From contig JAJEAH010000007.1 of the NCBI GenBank assembly GCA_022824225.1, positions 46,613-110,612 of the forward strand: 64,000 nt of DNA, read 5' to 3'. A model generated the notes under the pieces. It searched no databases, was not told the DNA's origin, and worked only from the letters and a program-made list of their open reading frames with translations. The position numbers and the translations under genes were made by a program. The stretch comes from Chloroflexota bacterium. Lineage in GTDB: Bacteria > Chloroflexota > UBA11872 > VXOZ01. Below are positions 18,883 through 30,200 of this stretch, in pieces (the first letter of the stretch is position 1; each line of letters starts with the position of its first letter).

Positions 18883-18925
18883 ATGACTTCAGCGATCAGT
18901 TTGGCTCGCGACTTTGCAGCGGCCC

Positions 18926-20332
18926 TTACTGAAGCACGGAGTTCTCCAACGCTTCATCCAGGACTTCCTGCGCCAGTTGGTCGGCTTCTTTCAGGGCCTC
19001 CTGGATCGTCGTCTCTTTCCTGAAGATGGCTTCCGCCATGTTCCGGTGAATGCCAATGAGGCCGATGCCGCCCGGCGCGCCGACGACAAAGCCCGCAACC
19101 GCCATCGAGTTCACGGCTTCCTGGCGCAGCGCGTCGCCCTGGATGAAGTCCTCACTGCGCGCAACGGACTTCCGCATGGGCAAACGGCTCTTGCCTAAGG
19201 CATGGCGCAGGTCTTGCGGGGCTTGGAAGAGCCACTCGATGAATGTAAAGGCCTGCTCAGGATTCTTGGAGCCGTTGGGGATGATGTTGTCGCCGCAACC
19301 GCTGTACGTCGCATTCGAGCCTCCCGGCGGCAACGGCGGGGAGGTAGCGCTGTAGTCGAGCTTGTCAAACCCAGCCTTGTAGTTGGGCTGGTGCGGCGTG
19401 TCATAGATCGTGTAGAGCATGCTGGCGCCGCGGTCCGTAAACACGATGCGCGGGTCGGTGTCCCCACGGAACTCATCTGTCGCGTCGAAGCCGTCCTGCA
19501 GGTCGTAGATGCGTACCAGATGCTCGAACGCGTTCACGGATATTTCAGTGTCAAGCGTCGAAGTCCGGTCGTCCGCGCTGATGATCGCGCCACCGAGCTG
19601 CCAGATTGCCACCATCCAGCACGCCCAGACGCTGCCGGGGCCCCAGTGCGGTACGTAGCCAAGCTGCGTGATCTTCTGGCCTTCTCGCTTCACCATCCTG
19701 CCAACAGCGCTGTAGAGATCGTCCCACGAGGCGGGCGGACTTCCGGGGTCCAGACCGGCATCGATCATGTTGTCGTGGCCGATGAAAAGCGTGCGGGCGT
19801 CGGGTGTAAAGGGCATCCCGAACTGCCGCCCCTGCCACACGGCATCATTCAGGATCTCATCCCACATGTCGCTGGTATCTATCGTGGAAGAGGCCTTTAC
19901 CATTTCTGTCATTTCCGAGGCCAGGCCGGCGTGGGCGAGGGTTTTGATGGTGAAACGGGGCGCAAACGACATATCGGGCGCGGCGTCAGCCGCCACCGCC
20001 GCGGGCAGTTTCTCAAACGTCTCGCCCCACGGCGTGGGCATCGTGTTGATGACGATGCCATCCTGCATCTCGTTGAACTCGTCGCGCAGTTCCAGGCCCA
20101 CACCCTCGGTGAACGAGGCCCAGAAGCCGTTCAGGGACCAGAAGTCCACCTGCACGGTCTCCATTTGCGGCGCTTCCGCCTCTGCTTCCTTTTCCTCCAT
20201 CTCCGGCGCTTCTTCAGCGACCGGCGCCGCTACCTGTCCGCACGCGGCCAGCAGGCCGACGCCGCCCACCATGCCGGCGCCGATGCCCAACATCCCCCGG
20301 CGGCTTACGTTCATAGATTTCACCTTAGACAT
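18926..20332 (-). CDS. extracellular solute-binding protein (third SBP paralogue in the window)
   Basis: ORF 18926..20344; MSKVKSMNVSRRGMLGIGAGMVGGVGLLAACGQ Tat/lipobox signal. Confidence 0.85.
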   Translation of the reverse strand: MSKVKSMNVSRRGMLGIGAGMVGGVGLLAACGQVAAPVAEEAPEMEEKEAEAEAPQMETVQVDFWSLNGFWASFTEGVGLELRDEFNEMQDGIVINTMPTPWGETFEKLPAAVAADAAPDMSFAPRFTIKTLAHAGLASEMTEMVKASSTIDTSDMWDEILNDAVWQGRQFGMPFTPDARTLFIGHDNMIDAGLDPGSPPASWDDLYSAVGRMVKREGQKITQLGYVPHWGPGSVWACWMVAIWQLGGAIISADDRTSTLDTEISVNAFEHLVRIYDLQDGFDATDEFRGDTDPRIVFTDRGASMLYTIYDTPHQPNYKAGFDKLDYSATSPPLPPGGSNATYSGCGDNIIPNGSKNPEQAFTFIEWLFQAPQDLRHALGKSRLPMRKSVARSEDFIQGDALRQEAVNSMAVAGFVVGAPGGIGLIGIHRNMAEAIFRKETTIQEALKEADQLAQEVLDEALENSVLQ

Positions 20333-20568
20333 TATTTCCTCCACACTTGTGTTCGTTCCTAAACTACCTACCAGCGTAGCCGCTCTGAGCCGCCGTTACG
20401 GCGCTCCGGACGCCACGCGCCCGCCTTGCGCACGCAGACCTTTAGCCTATGAAGACCGCTAGCCCTGCCCTCCTTCCCGCATAGCCTCAAACTCGCTTGC
20501 ATTATATCCACTGCCGAATATCGCGACAAGATTGACAGGCGGGCCGGACTTCACACTTTGGGCTGCAG

Positions 20569-21606
20569 CTAGCAGGCCGCGGCTTCAACGATGCTCACAA
20601 CCGCGTGCGTGGGAATAACCCGCGTGAGCGATAGACCCGCAGCGGTGAATAGTTCCGCATACTCGTCTTCGGTGCGCTCCCGCCCACCAGCGGTCAACGC
20701 CAGCATGACCACGTCCCAGAGCTTGCTATTCGACGGCTCGTTGCCGGGGGGCATGACCCCTTCGATCACGAGCACCTTGCCGCCGTCGTTCATTGCCTCG
20801 CGGCAATTGCGCAAGATGGCTACCGAACGTTCGTCGCCCCAGTCATGGATGATGTGCTTGAGCAGATAGGCATCTCCCCCGGTGGGGGCGGTCTCGAAGA
20901 AGTCGCCGCCGATCACCTTGCACCGGTCGGCGGTCGACGCAACCGCCAACTCCCCCTTGGCGGCATCAACGACGTTGGGCCGGTCGAAGAGAATGCCGCG
21001 CATATCCGGATACGCGGCAAGTATGTCCGCGAGCAAACGGCCGTGACCTCCGCCCACGTCCACCACCGTGCCGCAGTCTGAGAAGTCGTAGGCGGCGCAG
21101 ACGCCGGCGGCCTCGAAGCGGGAGAGCGCCGTCATCGAATCGTTGAATTCGGCGGCCGCCGTGGGATTCTGCTCCATGAAGTCGAAGAGCGACAGCCCGC
21201 ACGCCAGGTCGAACGCGGGTCTGTTCTGCTCAACACTGAAAAGCAGGTGCGCCCATGCGCGGTTGTACCATTCGCTGCCGTGCACAATCGCGTAGTCGCG
21301 GAAGGAGCACGGCGCGTCGGCCTGCAGCAATTCCGCCATGGGCGTGAGCCCGAACTGCCGCGGCTCCAGTTCCACAAAGACCTCGTGGCTTGCCAGCAGG
21401 CGCAAGACCCGATAGAGGGCCTCAGCGTTGGTCTTGGTCGCCGCCGCCAGGTCGGCTACGGACTTTGGCCCATCCGCCAGCAGGTCGGCGATGCCCAGCT
21501 TCGCCGCAACGAAGAGGCACTGGGTGTTGGCCTTGCCCCACACCAATTGCTGAAGGCGGGGGACAAGCGCGGGATCGGGGAATGAGTCCGGCCAGTCCGG
21601 CGTCAT
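20569..21606 (-). CDS. SAM-dependent O-methyltransferase (acetylserotonin O-methyltransferase-like)
   Basis: GTVVDVGGGHGRLLADILAAYPDMRGILFDRPNVV; LLKHIIHDWGDERSVAILRNC. Confidence 0.88.
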   Translation of the reverse strand: MTPDWPDSFPDPALVPRLQQLVWGKANTQCLFVAAKLGIADLLADGPKSVADLAAATKTNAEALYRVLRLLASHEVFVELEPRQFGLTPMAELLQADAPCSFRDYAIVHGSEWYNRAWAHLLFSVEQNRPAFDLACGLSLFDFMEQNPTAAAEFNDSMTALSRFEAAGVCAAYDFSDCGTVVDVGGGHGRLLADILAAYPDMRGILFDRPNVVDAAKGELAVASTADRCKVIGGDFFETAPTGGDAYLLKHIIHDWGDERSVAILRNCREAMNDGGKVLVIEGVMPPGNEPSNSKLWDVVMLALTAGGRERTEDEYAELFTAAGLSLTRVIPTHAVVSIVEAAAC

Positions 21607-21809
21607 AGCATACTCCGCATGTGCAATTTCCGGTCAGGCAATGTGGGGGCGCGCCACTAGCGGCGTGGGTAGACTGCGCCTATGCAGGCCACAGAATCAC
21701 AGGCTTCTCTGGGTAAAGCGGTCACGCGTAAATCACGCGGTCGCCACGTTTGGGCGCTCCGCGCAAGCCCACACAAACGTCTTACGCCAAGCCATACGCC
21801 TGCTACGCA

Positions 21810-23555
21810 TCATCTACCCATCGCATACGGCGACATCGTGCGCGGCGAGGCCGCGCCCTCGATTAGGCCCGTATCGGGATTGAAGCGCACGCCGGTCACC
21901 TGGCCGTGCGCCCAGTCATTGCCCACCACGACTTCATGGCCGCGGGCTTCCAATTCCTCACGCACCGCATCCGGTATGCGGCCCTCCACCACCAGTCGTT
22001 TTGGATACGCCGCCCGCGGGTAGAACGAACTGGGGAAGTGCATGCTGTGGAACGTCGGCGCATCGATAGCCTCTTGCAAGCCCATGCCAAAGTCGACCAC
22101 GTTGAGGAAGAACTGCAGCGTCCACTGGTCTTGCATATCGCCGCCGGGCGTGCCAAAGACCATGTGGGGCCGTCCGTCCTTCATCGCCAGCGACGGCGTG
22201 AGTGTGGTGCGCGGGCGCTTGCCCGGCACGAGCGCATTGGGATGCGCCGGGTCCAGCGAGAACATCTGTCCGCGCGTGCCCAGCGGGAAGCCCAAACCGG
22301 CGACAACCGGCGAGGACATCAGCCAGCCGCCGCTCGGCGTGGCCGAGAACATGTTGCCGGCGGCATCGATCACGTCCAAGTGCGTGGTGTCATACGAGTA
22401 CACGGCGGGATCCCCCGACCGGGCCTGGAGCGCCGACGCCGGCACGTCGCCGGGCCGCAGGTCCGGCGAGGCCACCGCCGGATCGATCAACCCTACGCGC
22501 TCTTGCGCGTACGCTTTGTCCAAGAGCCGGTCCAGCGGCACGTTGGCAAACGCCGGATCGCCGTAGTACGTCTCGCGGTCGGCAAAAGCCAGCTTGGCAG
22601 CTTCCACCACGGTGTGGATGTACTCCGGCGAATTGTGGCCCAGGGCGGCCAGGTCAAACTGCTCGAGCAGCGTGAGTTGCTGCAAGAACACGGGGCCCTG
22701 GCACCACGGGCCGCACTTGTAGACGTCCACGCCGCGGTAGTTTACGGTCACCGGTGGTTCGACTTGCGTGCGGTGCGCGGCAAAGTCCTCCGCCGTGATA
22801 AGTCCACGGTGCCGCTGGCCGTTGGCGTCGAGCACCTCGGTATTGGCCGCAAACGCCGCGGCCTTGGCGGCCACGTCGCCGCGGTAGAAGTAGTCGAGCG
22901 CGGCACGCAAGCCCGCTTCCCGACCGCGCTGCCGCTCCCGCATTTCGGCGTCGATGGCGCCCCGGAACGTGCGGGCCCAATCGGGTTGCCGCCAGATGGC
23001 GCCCACCGCGGGCACGTCACCGTCGGCCAGGAATGCCTGGGCCGAGGTGGGCCACTGCGTGCGGAACTTTTCCGCTTGGTTACCCAGGCTGCGGCTCAAT
23101 TCCGGGTACATGGGAAAGCCGCCCTGGGCCATGTCCACCACCGGGCCCAATGTATCCTTGAGGCTCAGCGTGCCAAAGCGCAGCAGCGAAGTCACCCAGG
23201 AGCCGAACGCGCCCGGCACCGTTGCCGGCAGGAAGCCGTCGCCCGGTATCAGCTCGATGTTCTGAGAGCGAAACCACTCGATGGTCGCCCTTTTGGGGGC
23301 TATGCCCTGTCCGTTGACGGCAACGACCTGCGACCCGTCGGCCGCGGCCCGATGGATGAGAATCGGACTCTCGCCGCCAATTCCGTTGGCGTGGGGTTTC
23401 AGCAGGTTCAGCGCAAAGCCCGCCGCCACGCCGGCGTCGATGGCATTGCCGCCCTGGTCAAGCACCCGCATGCCGATGGCCGTCGCCAAATAGTGCCCCG
23501 TCGTGATGACGCCGTGGGTTCCCATGATTACGGGGCGTGTGGTGAATTCCGCCAT
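21810..23555 (-). CDS. gamma-glutamyltransferase family protein
   Basis: GGNAIDAGVAAGFALNLLKPHANGIGGESP; YDTTHLDVIDAAGNMFSATPSGG. Confidence 0.9.
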   Translation of the reverse strand: MAEFTTRPVIMGTHGVITTGHYLATAIGMRVLDQGGNAIDAGVAAGFALNLLKPHANGIGGESPILIHRAAADGSQVVAVNGQGIAPKRATIEWFRSQNIELIPGDGFLPATVPGAFGSWVTSLLRFGTLSLKDTLGPVVDMAQGGFPMYPELSRSLGNQAEKFRTQWPTSAQAFLADGDVPAVGAIWRQPDWARTFRGAIDAEMRERQRGREAGLRAALDYFYRGDVAAKAAAFAANTEVLDANGQRHRGLITAEDFAAHRTQVEPPVTVNYRGVDVYKCGPWCQGPVFLQQLTLLEQFDLAALGHNSPEYIHTVVEAAKLAFADRETYYGDPAFANVPLDRLLDKAYAQERVGLIDPAVASPDLRPGDVPASALQARSGDPAVYSYDTTHLDVIDAAGNMFSATPSGGWLMSSPVVAGLGFPLGTRGQMFSLDPAHPNALVPGKRPRTTLTPSLAMKDGRPHMVFGTPGGDMQDQWTLQFFLNVVDFGMGLQEAIDAPTFHSMHFPSSFYPRAAYPKRLVVEGRIPDAVREELEARGHEVVVGNDWAHGQVTGVRFNPDTGLIEGAASPRTMSPYAMGR

Positions 23556-23788
23556 TGCGTTCGTTCGCTCCTTGCACCGCCTGACCGCACGCTGCGCCGG
23601 CTCGCGCAGCGGCGCACACCCAGACGGGAATCAGCTTTGTGACCGAGTAAAGAATTGCTGCAATGAACGTAGCATGTTGCTGTCAAAACCGCAAACCCCC
23701 GCAGGTGGATAGCGTGCGTGTAGCCGGTGCATTCCACTCGGTGGTACGATTGGGCAAACTCTTTCCCAGCAGCAAACCACAGAAGCCC

Positions 23789-25141
23789 ATGCAGCAGTCT
23801 AACAAGCCCCCTCTGCCAGCGACGCCTGTTGACCTCGGCGACGGTCTGCGCTTGCGCTTTGCCGCGCCTGAAGACTTCGACGCCTTGGTTGACTACATCA
23901 AGCGTGTTCCCGAGTACGACTCGCCCGTAGACTCCGTAGTCGAGTGGGCGCACGAGTTGATGTCCGGCAGGCATCCCACGACTCGAGCCGGCGACTTTAC
24001 CGTTGTGGAGGATACGCGCACCGGTAAGATCGTTTCGTCGCTCTGCCTCATCCCGCAGACCTGGTCGTACGGCGGCATTCCGTTCGGCTGCGGCCGCATC
24101 GAGCACGTGGCCACGGACCCGGCCTATCGCCGCCGCGGTCTGGTCCGCGCGCAGATGGACCTCATTCACGGGCTCAGCGCGTCCAAGGGCGACTTGATGC
24201 AGTCCATCACCGGCATCCCGTGGTACTACCGGCAGTTCGGCTACGCGTACGCCATGGATCTCTACTGCGGCCGAAGAGTGCGCGCGCCAATGCCCGAACC
24301 GCAACACACGCCGCGCTATCGCGTCCGACCTTTACGGAATTCCGACCACGGGTTTGTGCGTTCCGTTTACGAGCATGCCGCCCAACGGCAGCCCTTTAGC
24401 GTGGTACGCTCTGACGCGCATTGGGAATGGGAGTTCTCCGGCCGCTCTCCCACCAGCGAGGTCTACCGGCCGTGGCTCATCATCGAGGACATGGCGCAAA
24501 CACCGGTGGGCTACCTTCAGCACCACCCACTCGCCGTCAAGCCCGATCCGTGGCGGCTCGAGGTGCGCCAGTGCGCGCTTGCGGCGGGGGTCAGCCACTT
24601 GAACGTCGTGCCGGAACTGCCGCCGGCCCTTGCGCTCTATGTGAAAGCACTGCGGGCGGCGGAAGGGGTGGCGGAAAGCGCCCAGCCGGGCGAAATCGCG
24701 TTCACGTTAGGCCGAGAAAACCCCGTATACGCCGGCCTGTCGGATGCATTGAAGTCTCACAGTTGGGGGTACGCCTGGTATATCCGCATCCCCAATCTGG
24801 CGGCGTTTCTGCGCCACGTGCGCCCGGCATTGGAGAGCCATCTCCGGGGCACGCCCGCGGAAGGCTACACCGGCACGCTGACGTTGGACTTCTTTCGCGG
24901 CGGTCTGCGGCTCGCGTTCGAGGAGGGCCGGATAGTTGACGTGGCTACTTTAAGCCACAGTGAGGTTGACCCCAGCGACGCCGCGTTCCCGGACCTAACC
25001 TTCCTGGAATTGCTGGGCGGACGCCGCACCTATGCCCAGATCAAAGAGAGCGACCCCGACTGCCGTGCATCGGACCGGGCCCAGGCGCTGCTGGCCGCGC
25101 TCTTTCCGCCGTTCACGGGCAATCTGTGGCACTCGGACTAG
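23789..25141 (+). CDS. GNAT family N-acetyltransferase (Eis-like, long form)
   Basis: IPFGCGRIEHVATDPAYRRRGLVRAQMDLIH. Confidence 0.85.
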   Translation: MQQSNKPPLPATPVDLGDGLRLRFAAPEDFDALVDYIKRVPEYDSPVDSVVEWAHELMSGRHPTTRAGDFTVVEDTRTGKIVSSLCLIPQTWSYGGIPFGCGRIEHVATDPAYRRRGLVRAQMDLIHGLSASKGDLMQSITGIPWYYRQFGYAYAMDLYCGRRVRAPMPEPQHTPRYRVRPLRNSDHGFVRSVYEHAAQRQPFSVVRSDAHWEWEFSGRSPTSEVYRPWLIIEDMAQTPVGYLQHHPLAVKPDPWRLEVRQCALAAGVSHLNVVPELPPALALYVKALRAAEGVAESAQPGEIAFTLGRENPVYAGLSDALKSHSWGYAWYIRIPNLAAFLRHVRPALESHLRGTPAEGYTGTLTLDFFRGGLRLAFEEGRIVDVATLSHSEVDPSDAAFPDLTFLELLGGRRTYAQIKESDPDCRASDRAQALLAALFPPFTGNLWHSD

Positions 25142-25243
25142 TATGGGCGCGCGCATGTGCCGGCGTCCGGCGACTGGCGTCACGAGTATGAGGTGGACGG
25201 CAAGGCAGCAGACTTGGTAGCCAGGGAGAGGGTGCAGGCGCTT

Positions 25244-26017
25244 CTACTGGGCCGTGTAGCCGCCGTCCACCGGCAGGGCCGCGCCGGTCACGAACGACGC
25301 CGCGTCTGAGCAGAGCCACGTGACCACGGCGGCCACTTCCTCCGGGCTGGCGAAGCGCTTGTTCGGTTGCGACGCCTTCAGTTTCGCGCCCACCTGCGGA
25401 TTGCGCGTTACCAAGGTCTCGAGCATGGGGCTGAAGACCGCGGCCGGGCACACGCAATTCACGCGAATGCCCTGCGGGGCGTACTGAAGCGCCGCCGTCT
25501 TGGTGAGACCCACCACGCCGTGTTTGCTGGCGGCGTAGGCGGGACTGTGCTGGCTGCCGACCAGACCGGCGATTGAGGATGTGTTCACGATCGCGCCGCC
25601 GGACTCCAGCATCGCCGGTATCTCGTACTTCATGCTGAGCCAGACACCCTTGAGATTGACGTCCATCACGTCGTCCCAATCGGCTTCGGTGAAATCGACC
25701 ATGGGCGCGCCGCCGCCCAACACGCCGGCGTTGTTGAAGGCAAAGTCCAAGCGCCCAAAGCGCTCGCCCGCGGCAGCTACCATCGCCTCGACATCGGCGG
25801 CCACCCGCACGTCGGTCTTGACGAAAACGCCCGTGCCGCCTTCCGCTTCCAGCAACCGCACCGTCTCTTGTCCGCCAGCCGAACTGACATCGGCCGCTAC
25901 CACGCGGGCGCCGCCCCGCGCGAAGCCGAGAGCTGCCGCGCGGCCTATGCCGGAGCCCGCGCCCGTTACCAACGCGACCCTGTCCGCAAACTCTCGTGAC
26001 ACGCTACCGCTCCTCAC
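25244..26017 (-). CDS. SDR family oxidoreductase
   Basis: ALVTGAGSGIGRAAALGFARGG; NNAGVLGG; YAASKHGVVGLTKTAALQYAPQGIRVNCVCPAAV. Confidence 0.93.
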   Translation of the reverse strand: MRSGSVSREFADRVALVTGAGSGIGRAAALGFARGGARVVAADVSSAGGQETVRLLEAEGGTGVFVKTDVRVAADVEAMVAAAGERFGRLDFAFNNAGVLGGGAPMVDFTEADWDDVMDVNLKGVWLSMKYEIPAMLESGGAIVNTSSIAGLVGSQHSPAYAASKHGVVGLTKTAALQYAPQGIRVNCVCPAAVFSPMLETLVTRNPQVGAKLKASQPNKRFASPEEVAAVVTWLCSDAASFVTGAALPVDGGYTAQ

Positions 26018-26275
26018 GCTTGCCGTGCTGCCTTATTTGACTCCAGTTTGACGCTCACACTTACAGGGGAGCGCGAGCCCAGATATGTCGCTGCAGCGCC
26101 ACTAGGCCGCGTTCTCTTGCGAGCGTAACCGCGTCTGCTTGCGCCCAGCCCTCTGCGCGGGTCCTGCAGGACAAACGAGTGCCCTGGACGGGCGCCGGCA
26201 TGCCTTCTGTCACCTGCCCCGGGCTACCTACATCGGACGGGCAGCGCACGCCCGCAACAAGGGACGGCGCTCCGG

Positions 26276-27235
26276 CTACCTCACGCTCCCCTGGGCCGAA
26301 TCAGCGTTGGGTACACCGAACATCTCACCAAGCATGGGCCGCACCAACTCCCAGTCCGGCAGCAGCACGTAAGCGCCGCCCTCGGTCACGTAGTCATAAA
26401 CTAGCGGCGGTTCGATCACCCGCGCGTCGATTGGTTCGTCTCGCAGCAGGTAAAGGTCGCGCAGCAAGAGAAGCTGTTCGGCGTGAGACAGGTCGGTCTC
26501 GATAATCTCATTGAATCGCTGGTAAAGCAGCGGAAACAGCGCAACCATCTCATCGCGAAACAGGCCCGCGTGGGCCGATGCAATCACATTCTGCTGGCGG
26601 CCCATGCGCCGGAAGTCGTTGTCCGGATGCCGCGTACGGGCGTAGATGAGAGCGGTTTCGCCGTCCATGTGTTGCGGGCCCTTGGGAATGAAGATGCTGG
26701 TATAGCCATAGTCCATGGTGGGATAGGTATGATCGACGAGGTCCTTGGCTACCGTAACGTCAATACCGCCAAAGGCGTCGACGAGGTCGATGAAGCCGGC
26801 AAAGTCCACCGCCACCACGGCGTGCACCGGCACGTCGAAGACGGCTTCCACCGTTCGGCGCGCCAACGCCGCCCCGCTCTCTTCGTACACTTCGCCAAAG
26901 AAGTAGGCGGCATTGATGCGGTACCAGCCATAGTCGGGGATGGGCACCCACAGATCACGGGGGATGGAAAGCAGCGAAAGCGAACGGGTCTTGCGCTCGA
27001 TACTGAGCAGCATGATGACGTCGCTGCGCGATTGTTCATGGGGCGCTCGCCGGTCGAGCCCCACGAGCAATACGGTGAAGCGCTCGCCGGTTGCCAAGTC
27101 GGGCTGGGCGCTCTCGGCGCGGGCGACAGGCGCGGCCGCGAATGCCAATAGCGCCCACAGGAGCGCCGCGCCGCAGAGCGCCAATGCCCGCGGCCGCAGG
27201 AGAGAAGGTATGTCACTGCGGAACGGCGCGATCAC
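26276..27235 (-). CDS. LytR-CpsA-Psr (LCP) family protein
   Basis: FTVLLVGLDRR...RSDVIMLLSIERKTRSLSLLSIPRDLWVPIP; YARTRHPDNDFRRMGRQQNV. Confidence 0.92.
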   Translation of the reverse strand: MIAPFRSDIPSLLRPRALALCGAALLWALLAFAAAPVARAESAQPDLATGERFTVLLVGLDRRAPHEQSRSDVIMLLSIERKTRSLSLLSIPRDLWVPIPDYGWYRINAAYFFGEVYEESGAALARRTVEAVFDVPVHAVVAVDFAGFIDLVDAFGGIDVTVAKDLVDHTYPTMDYGYTSIFIPKGPQHMDGETALIYARTRHPDNDFRRMGRQQNVIASAHAGLFRDEMVALFPLLYQRFNEIIETDLSHAEQLLLLRDLYLLRDEPIDARVIEPPLVYDYVTEGGAYVLLPDWELVRPMLGEMFGVPNADSAQGSVR

Positions 27236-30200
27236 GTAGCCGCCTTTCGTAGAGGGGCCGTTCCCAAGAGGTCCTCGATTTCGTCCTCTACTTCCGGCGT
27301 GAGGGCGATGAGGTCATGGGTATCGATGCGCACGTGCACGCCATTGAGAATGATCCGCAGCGCCACCCGGGTGTCCCCGGGATTGCGGCTCAAGACGTTC
27401 GCGAGTCGCTGCAAGCGACCCAGGTCTTCCGACTCATCCTGCGTGCGCTGCAGGACCAGTTCCACCGCCGGCCCCGACGGCACGGCGTCCTCGACCGGCG
27501 CGAAATCCTCTGCCGCAGCATCTGCTGCCCCAGTCTGGGCAGCGACGGCGCCTGCTGCCGGCGACCCGGCATCGATTTGCGTATCTGAGCCGGCTGGCCC
27601 GTCCGTAGCGGCGGCCGCCCCGGCCGGGACTCTTGGCTCGGAATCTTGGGGAGGACCCGCTTGTTCGGCGGGCGCGGCCGGATCGGCAGACACAGCCTCG
27701 TCCGCGGCCGGCGCAGTTGACTTTGCGGCTGGCGTACCCACATCGGTGCCCGCAGATTCGGCCCCCGTATCACGGTCGTCCCGCAACCAGGCCGGCAGTT
27801 CGCCGTCCCGCACGGATGGCGGACCGTCGCCATTGACCGGCGCGACGCCCGGCGGCAGTCCGGCGGTCGATTCCCCAACTGTTGTAGAAGTCGTTCCCGC
27901 CGCTTCGTCCAGCGGCGTGACGGCCTCCGCCAAGACGCGCAGCGCCTCGTCGCGGCTGTCCTGTTCAACGCGTCCGTTGACGACGAGAAAGGCGCCGTCC
28001 TCCAGCAACCCCGCGCACTGGCCGTAGAGCTTGGGAAAGACGATGATACCCATCTGTCCGCGTTCGTCTTCCAACTTGACCTCGGCCATGTACTGCCGTT
28101 TACGGGTGAAGATCTTGCGCACCGACTCCACCCGGCCCGCCAGCGTCACGCGCTTGCCTTCACGCTCTTTGGTGACATCTGCGGTCGTGGCATTGGCCGC
28201 GGCCCGCATCCGTTCGCTCTGCGCCTTGAACGGATTCTCGGTGAGGTAGTCGCCGAGCAACTCCTTCTCCCACAGGCCCTTTTCTTCCGGCGTGGCCGGA
28301 TCGGCCTGCGGCAAGGTAAAGCGCGTCAATTCCGCCACCTGCTCCTCACCCAAAAACGTTTCGAACAGCGTGGGGCCCTGGTTGCTGGCGCTCTGCGCCC
28401 GCTGTGTGGCCGGCAGCACGTCGTCGAGACTCTTGAGCAACGCCGCGCGATCGCCCATACCGTCCAGCGCGCCCACTTTGATCAGGCTTTCCAGGGCGCG
28501 CCGGTTCACGAGGCGTTGATCGATGCGCAGGCAGAAGTCGTAGAAGTCTTGATACGGCTCAGCGGCGCGCTGGGTAGCGATTGCCTGGGCCGCCGCCGTA
28601 CCCACGTTCTTCACCGCGGCCAGGCCAAAGTAGATTGTGTCGTCCTTGATGGCGAAATTCGCCTCGCTGGCATTCACATTCGGCGGCGCCACGTTCACGC
28701 CCAGCCGTCCGCACTCCCGCACCGCATCGACCATACGCTCCGTGTTGCCCAATTCCGTGCTCAAAACGGCCGTCATGTACTCAGCGGGGTAGTTGGCTTT
28801 GAGATAGGCGGTCTGGTAGGCGATGGTGCCGTAGCACGCCGCATGCGCCTGGTTGAAACCGTAGCGGGCGAACGGTTCGAAGTCGTTGAAGATTTCTTCC
28901 GCAACCTGCTTGGCAACACCGTTAGCCACCGCGCCCTGCACAAATCGCTCGCGGTGTTCCTGTAGCTCGTGAGCAATCTTCTTGCGCACGGCGTAGCAGA
29001 GCTTGTCCGCCTCCGCCAGGGTGTATCCCGCCACGGCCTGGGCCACGGCCATCACGTCTTCCTGGTAGACCATGATGCCGTAGGTGCGCTCGAGCACTGA
29101 CGACATCAGCGGGTGGCGGGACGAAATCTCCTGCCTGCCGTGCCGGCGGGCGACGTAGTCCGGAATGTACGCCATGGGGCCGGGACGGTACAGCGCCACC
29201 AGAGCCATTACGTCCTCGATGCGGTTCGGCTGCAACTCCTTTACGTGGCGGCGCATGCCGTCGGATTCCAACTGAAACACACCCGTCGTCTCGCCGGAGG
29301 AGAGCAGGGCGAAGGTCGCGCTATCGTCTACGGGAATCTGCTTGAGGTCGAGTTGCTTGCCCCGCGCCTCCGCTATGAAGCGCACGGCGCGGTCGAGCAC
29401 GGTGAGGTTGCGCAGGCCCAGGAAGTCCATCTTGAGCAAACCGATTTGCTCGATGGCGTTCATCTCGAACTGGGTCATGACGCCGTCGTCGCCGATATTG
29501 CGCTGCAGGGGCACGTACTCGGTGAGGGGTTCCCGGGAAATCACCACGCCTGCCGCATGGGTGGAAGCATGACGCGCCACGCCTTCCAGCCGCTTCGCCA
29601 GTTCCAGCAGACGCGAAACTTGCGGGTCCTCCTCAGTGAGGCGTTGCAGATCGGGCGAATTCTCCAGCGCGTCGTCCACGGTGGACATGGCCGGCACGAG
29701 CTTTGCCACCCGGTCCACCTCGCCGTAAGCCATGCCGAGTGCCCGGCCCACGTCGCGCACCGCCGCTTTCGCCTTCATCGTGCCAAAGGTGATGATTTGC
29801 GCGACGTGATCGGCGCCGTACTTTTCCGTTACGTAGTCGATGACCTCATCGCGGCGCACGTCCATGAGGTCTACGTCGATGTCGGGCATGGTGTAGCGCG
29901 AGGGATTCAGGAAGCGCTCGAACATCAGGCCGTAGTGCAACGGATCGATGTCCGTTATCCCGGCCGTATAGCAGGCCAAGCTGCCCGCCGCCGAACCCCG
30001 CACGGTGGTAGGTATGCCCTGCTCCTTGGCCCAATTCACGAAGTCCGCCACGATGAGGATGTAGGACGCGAACCCCATCTCGCAGATGACGTTGAGTTCG
30101 TATTCCAGCCGCTCCTGGGCTTCGGCATGGCCGTCAGGATAGAGCTTCGCCAGACCCGCCGCGCACACTTCGTGCAGGTACGACCGCTCCGTATGCCCTT

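Noticed and set aside
21906-23642. 578-aa plus-strand ORF
   Set aside because: Exactly antisense to the gamma-glutamyltransferase gene; His/Arg/Gly-rich translation is a GC-rich shadow ORF.
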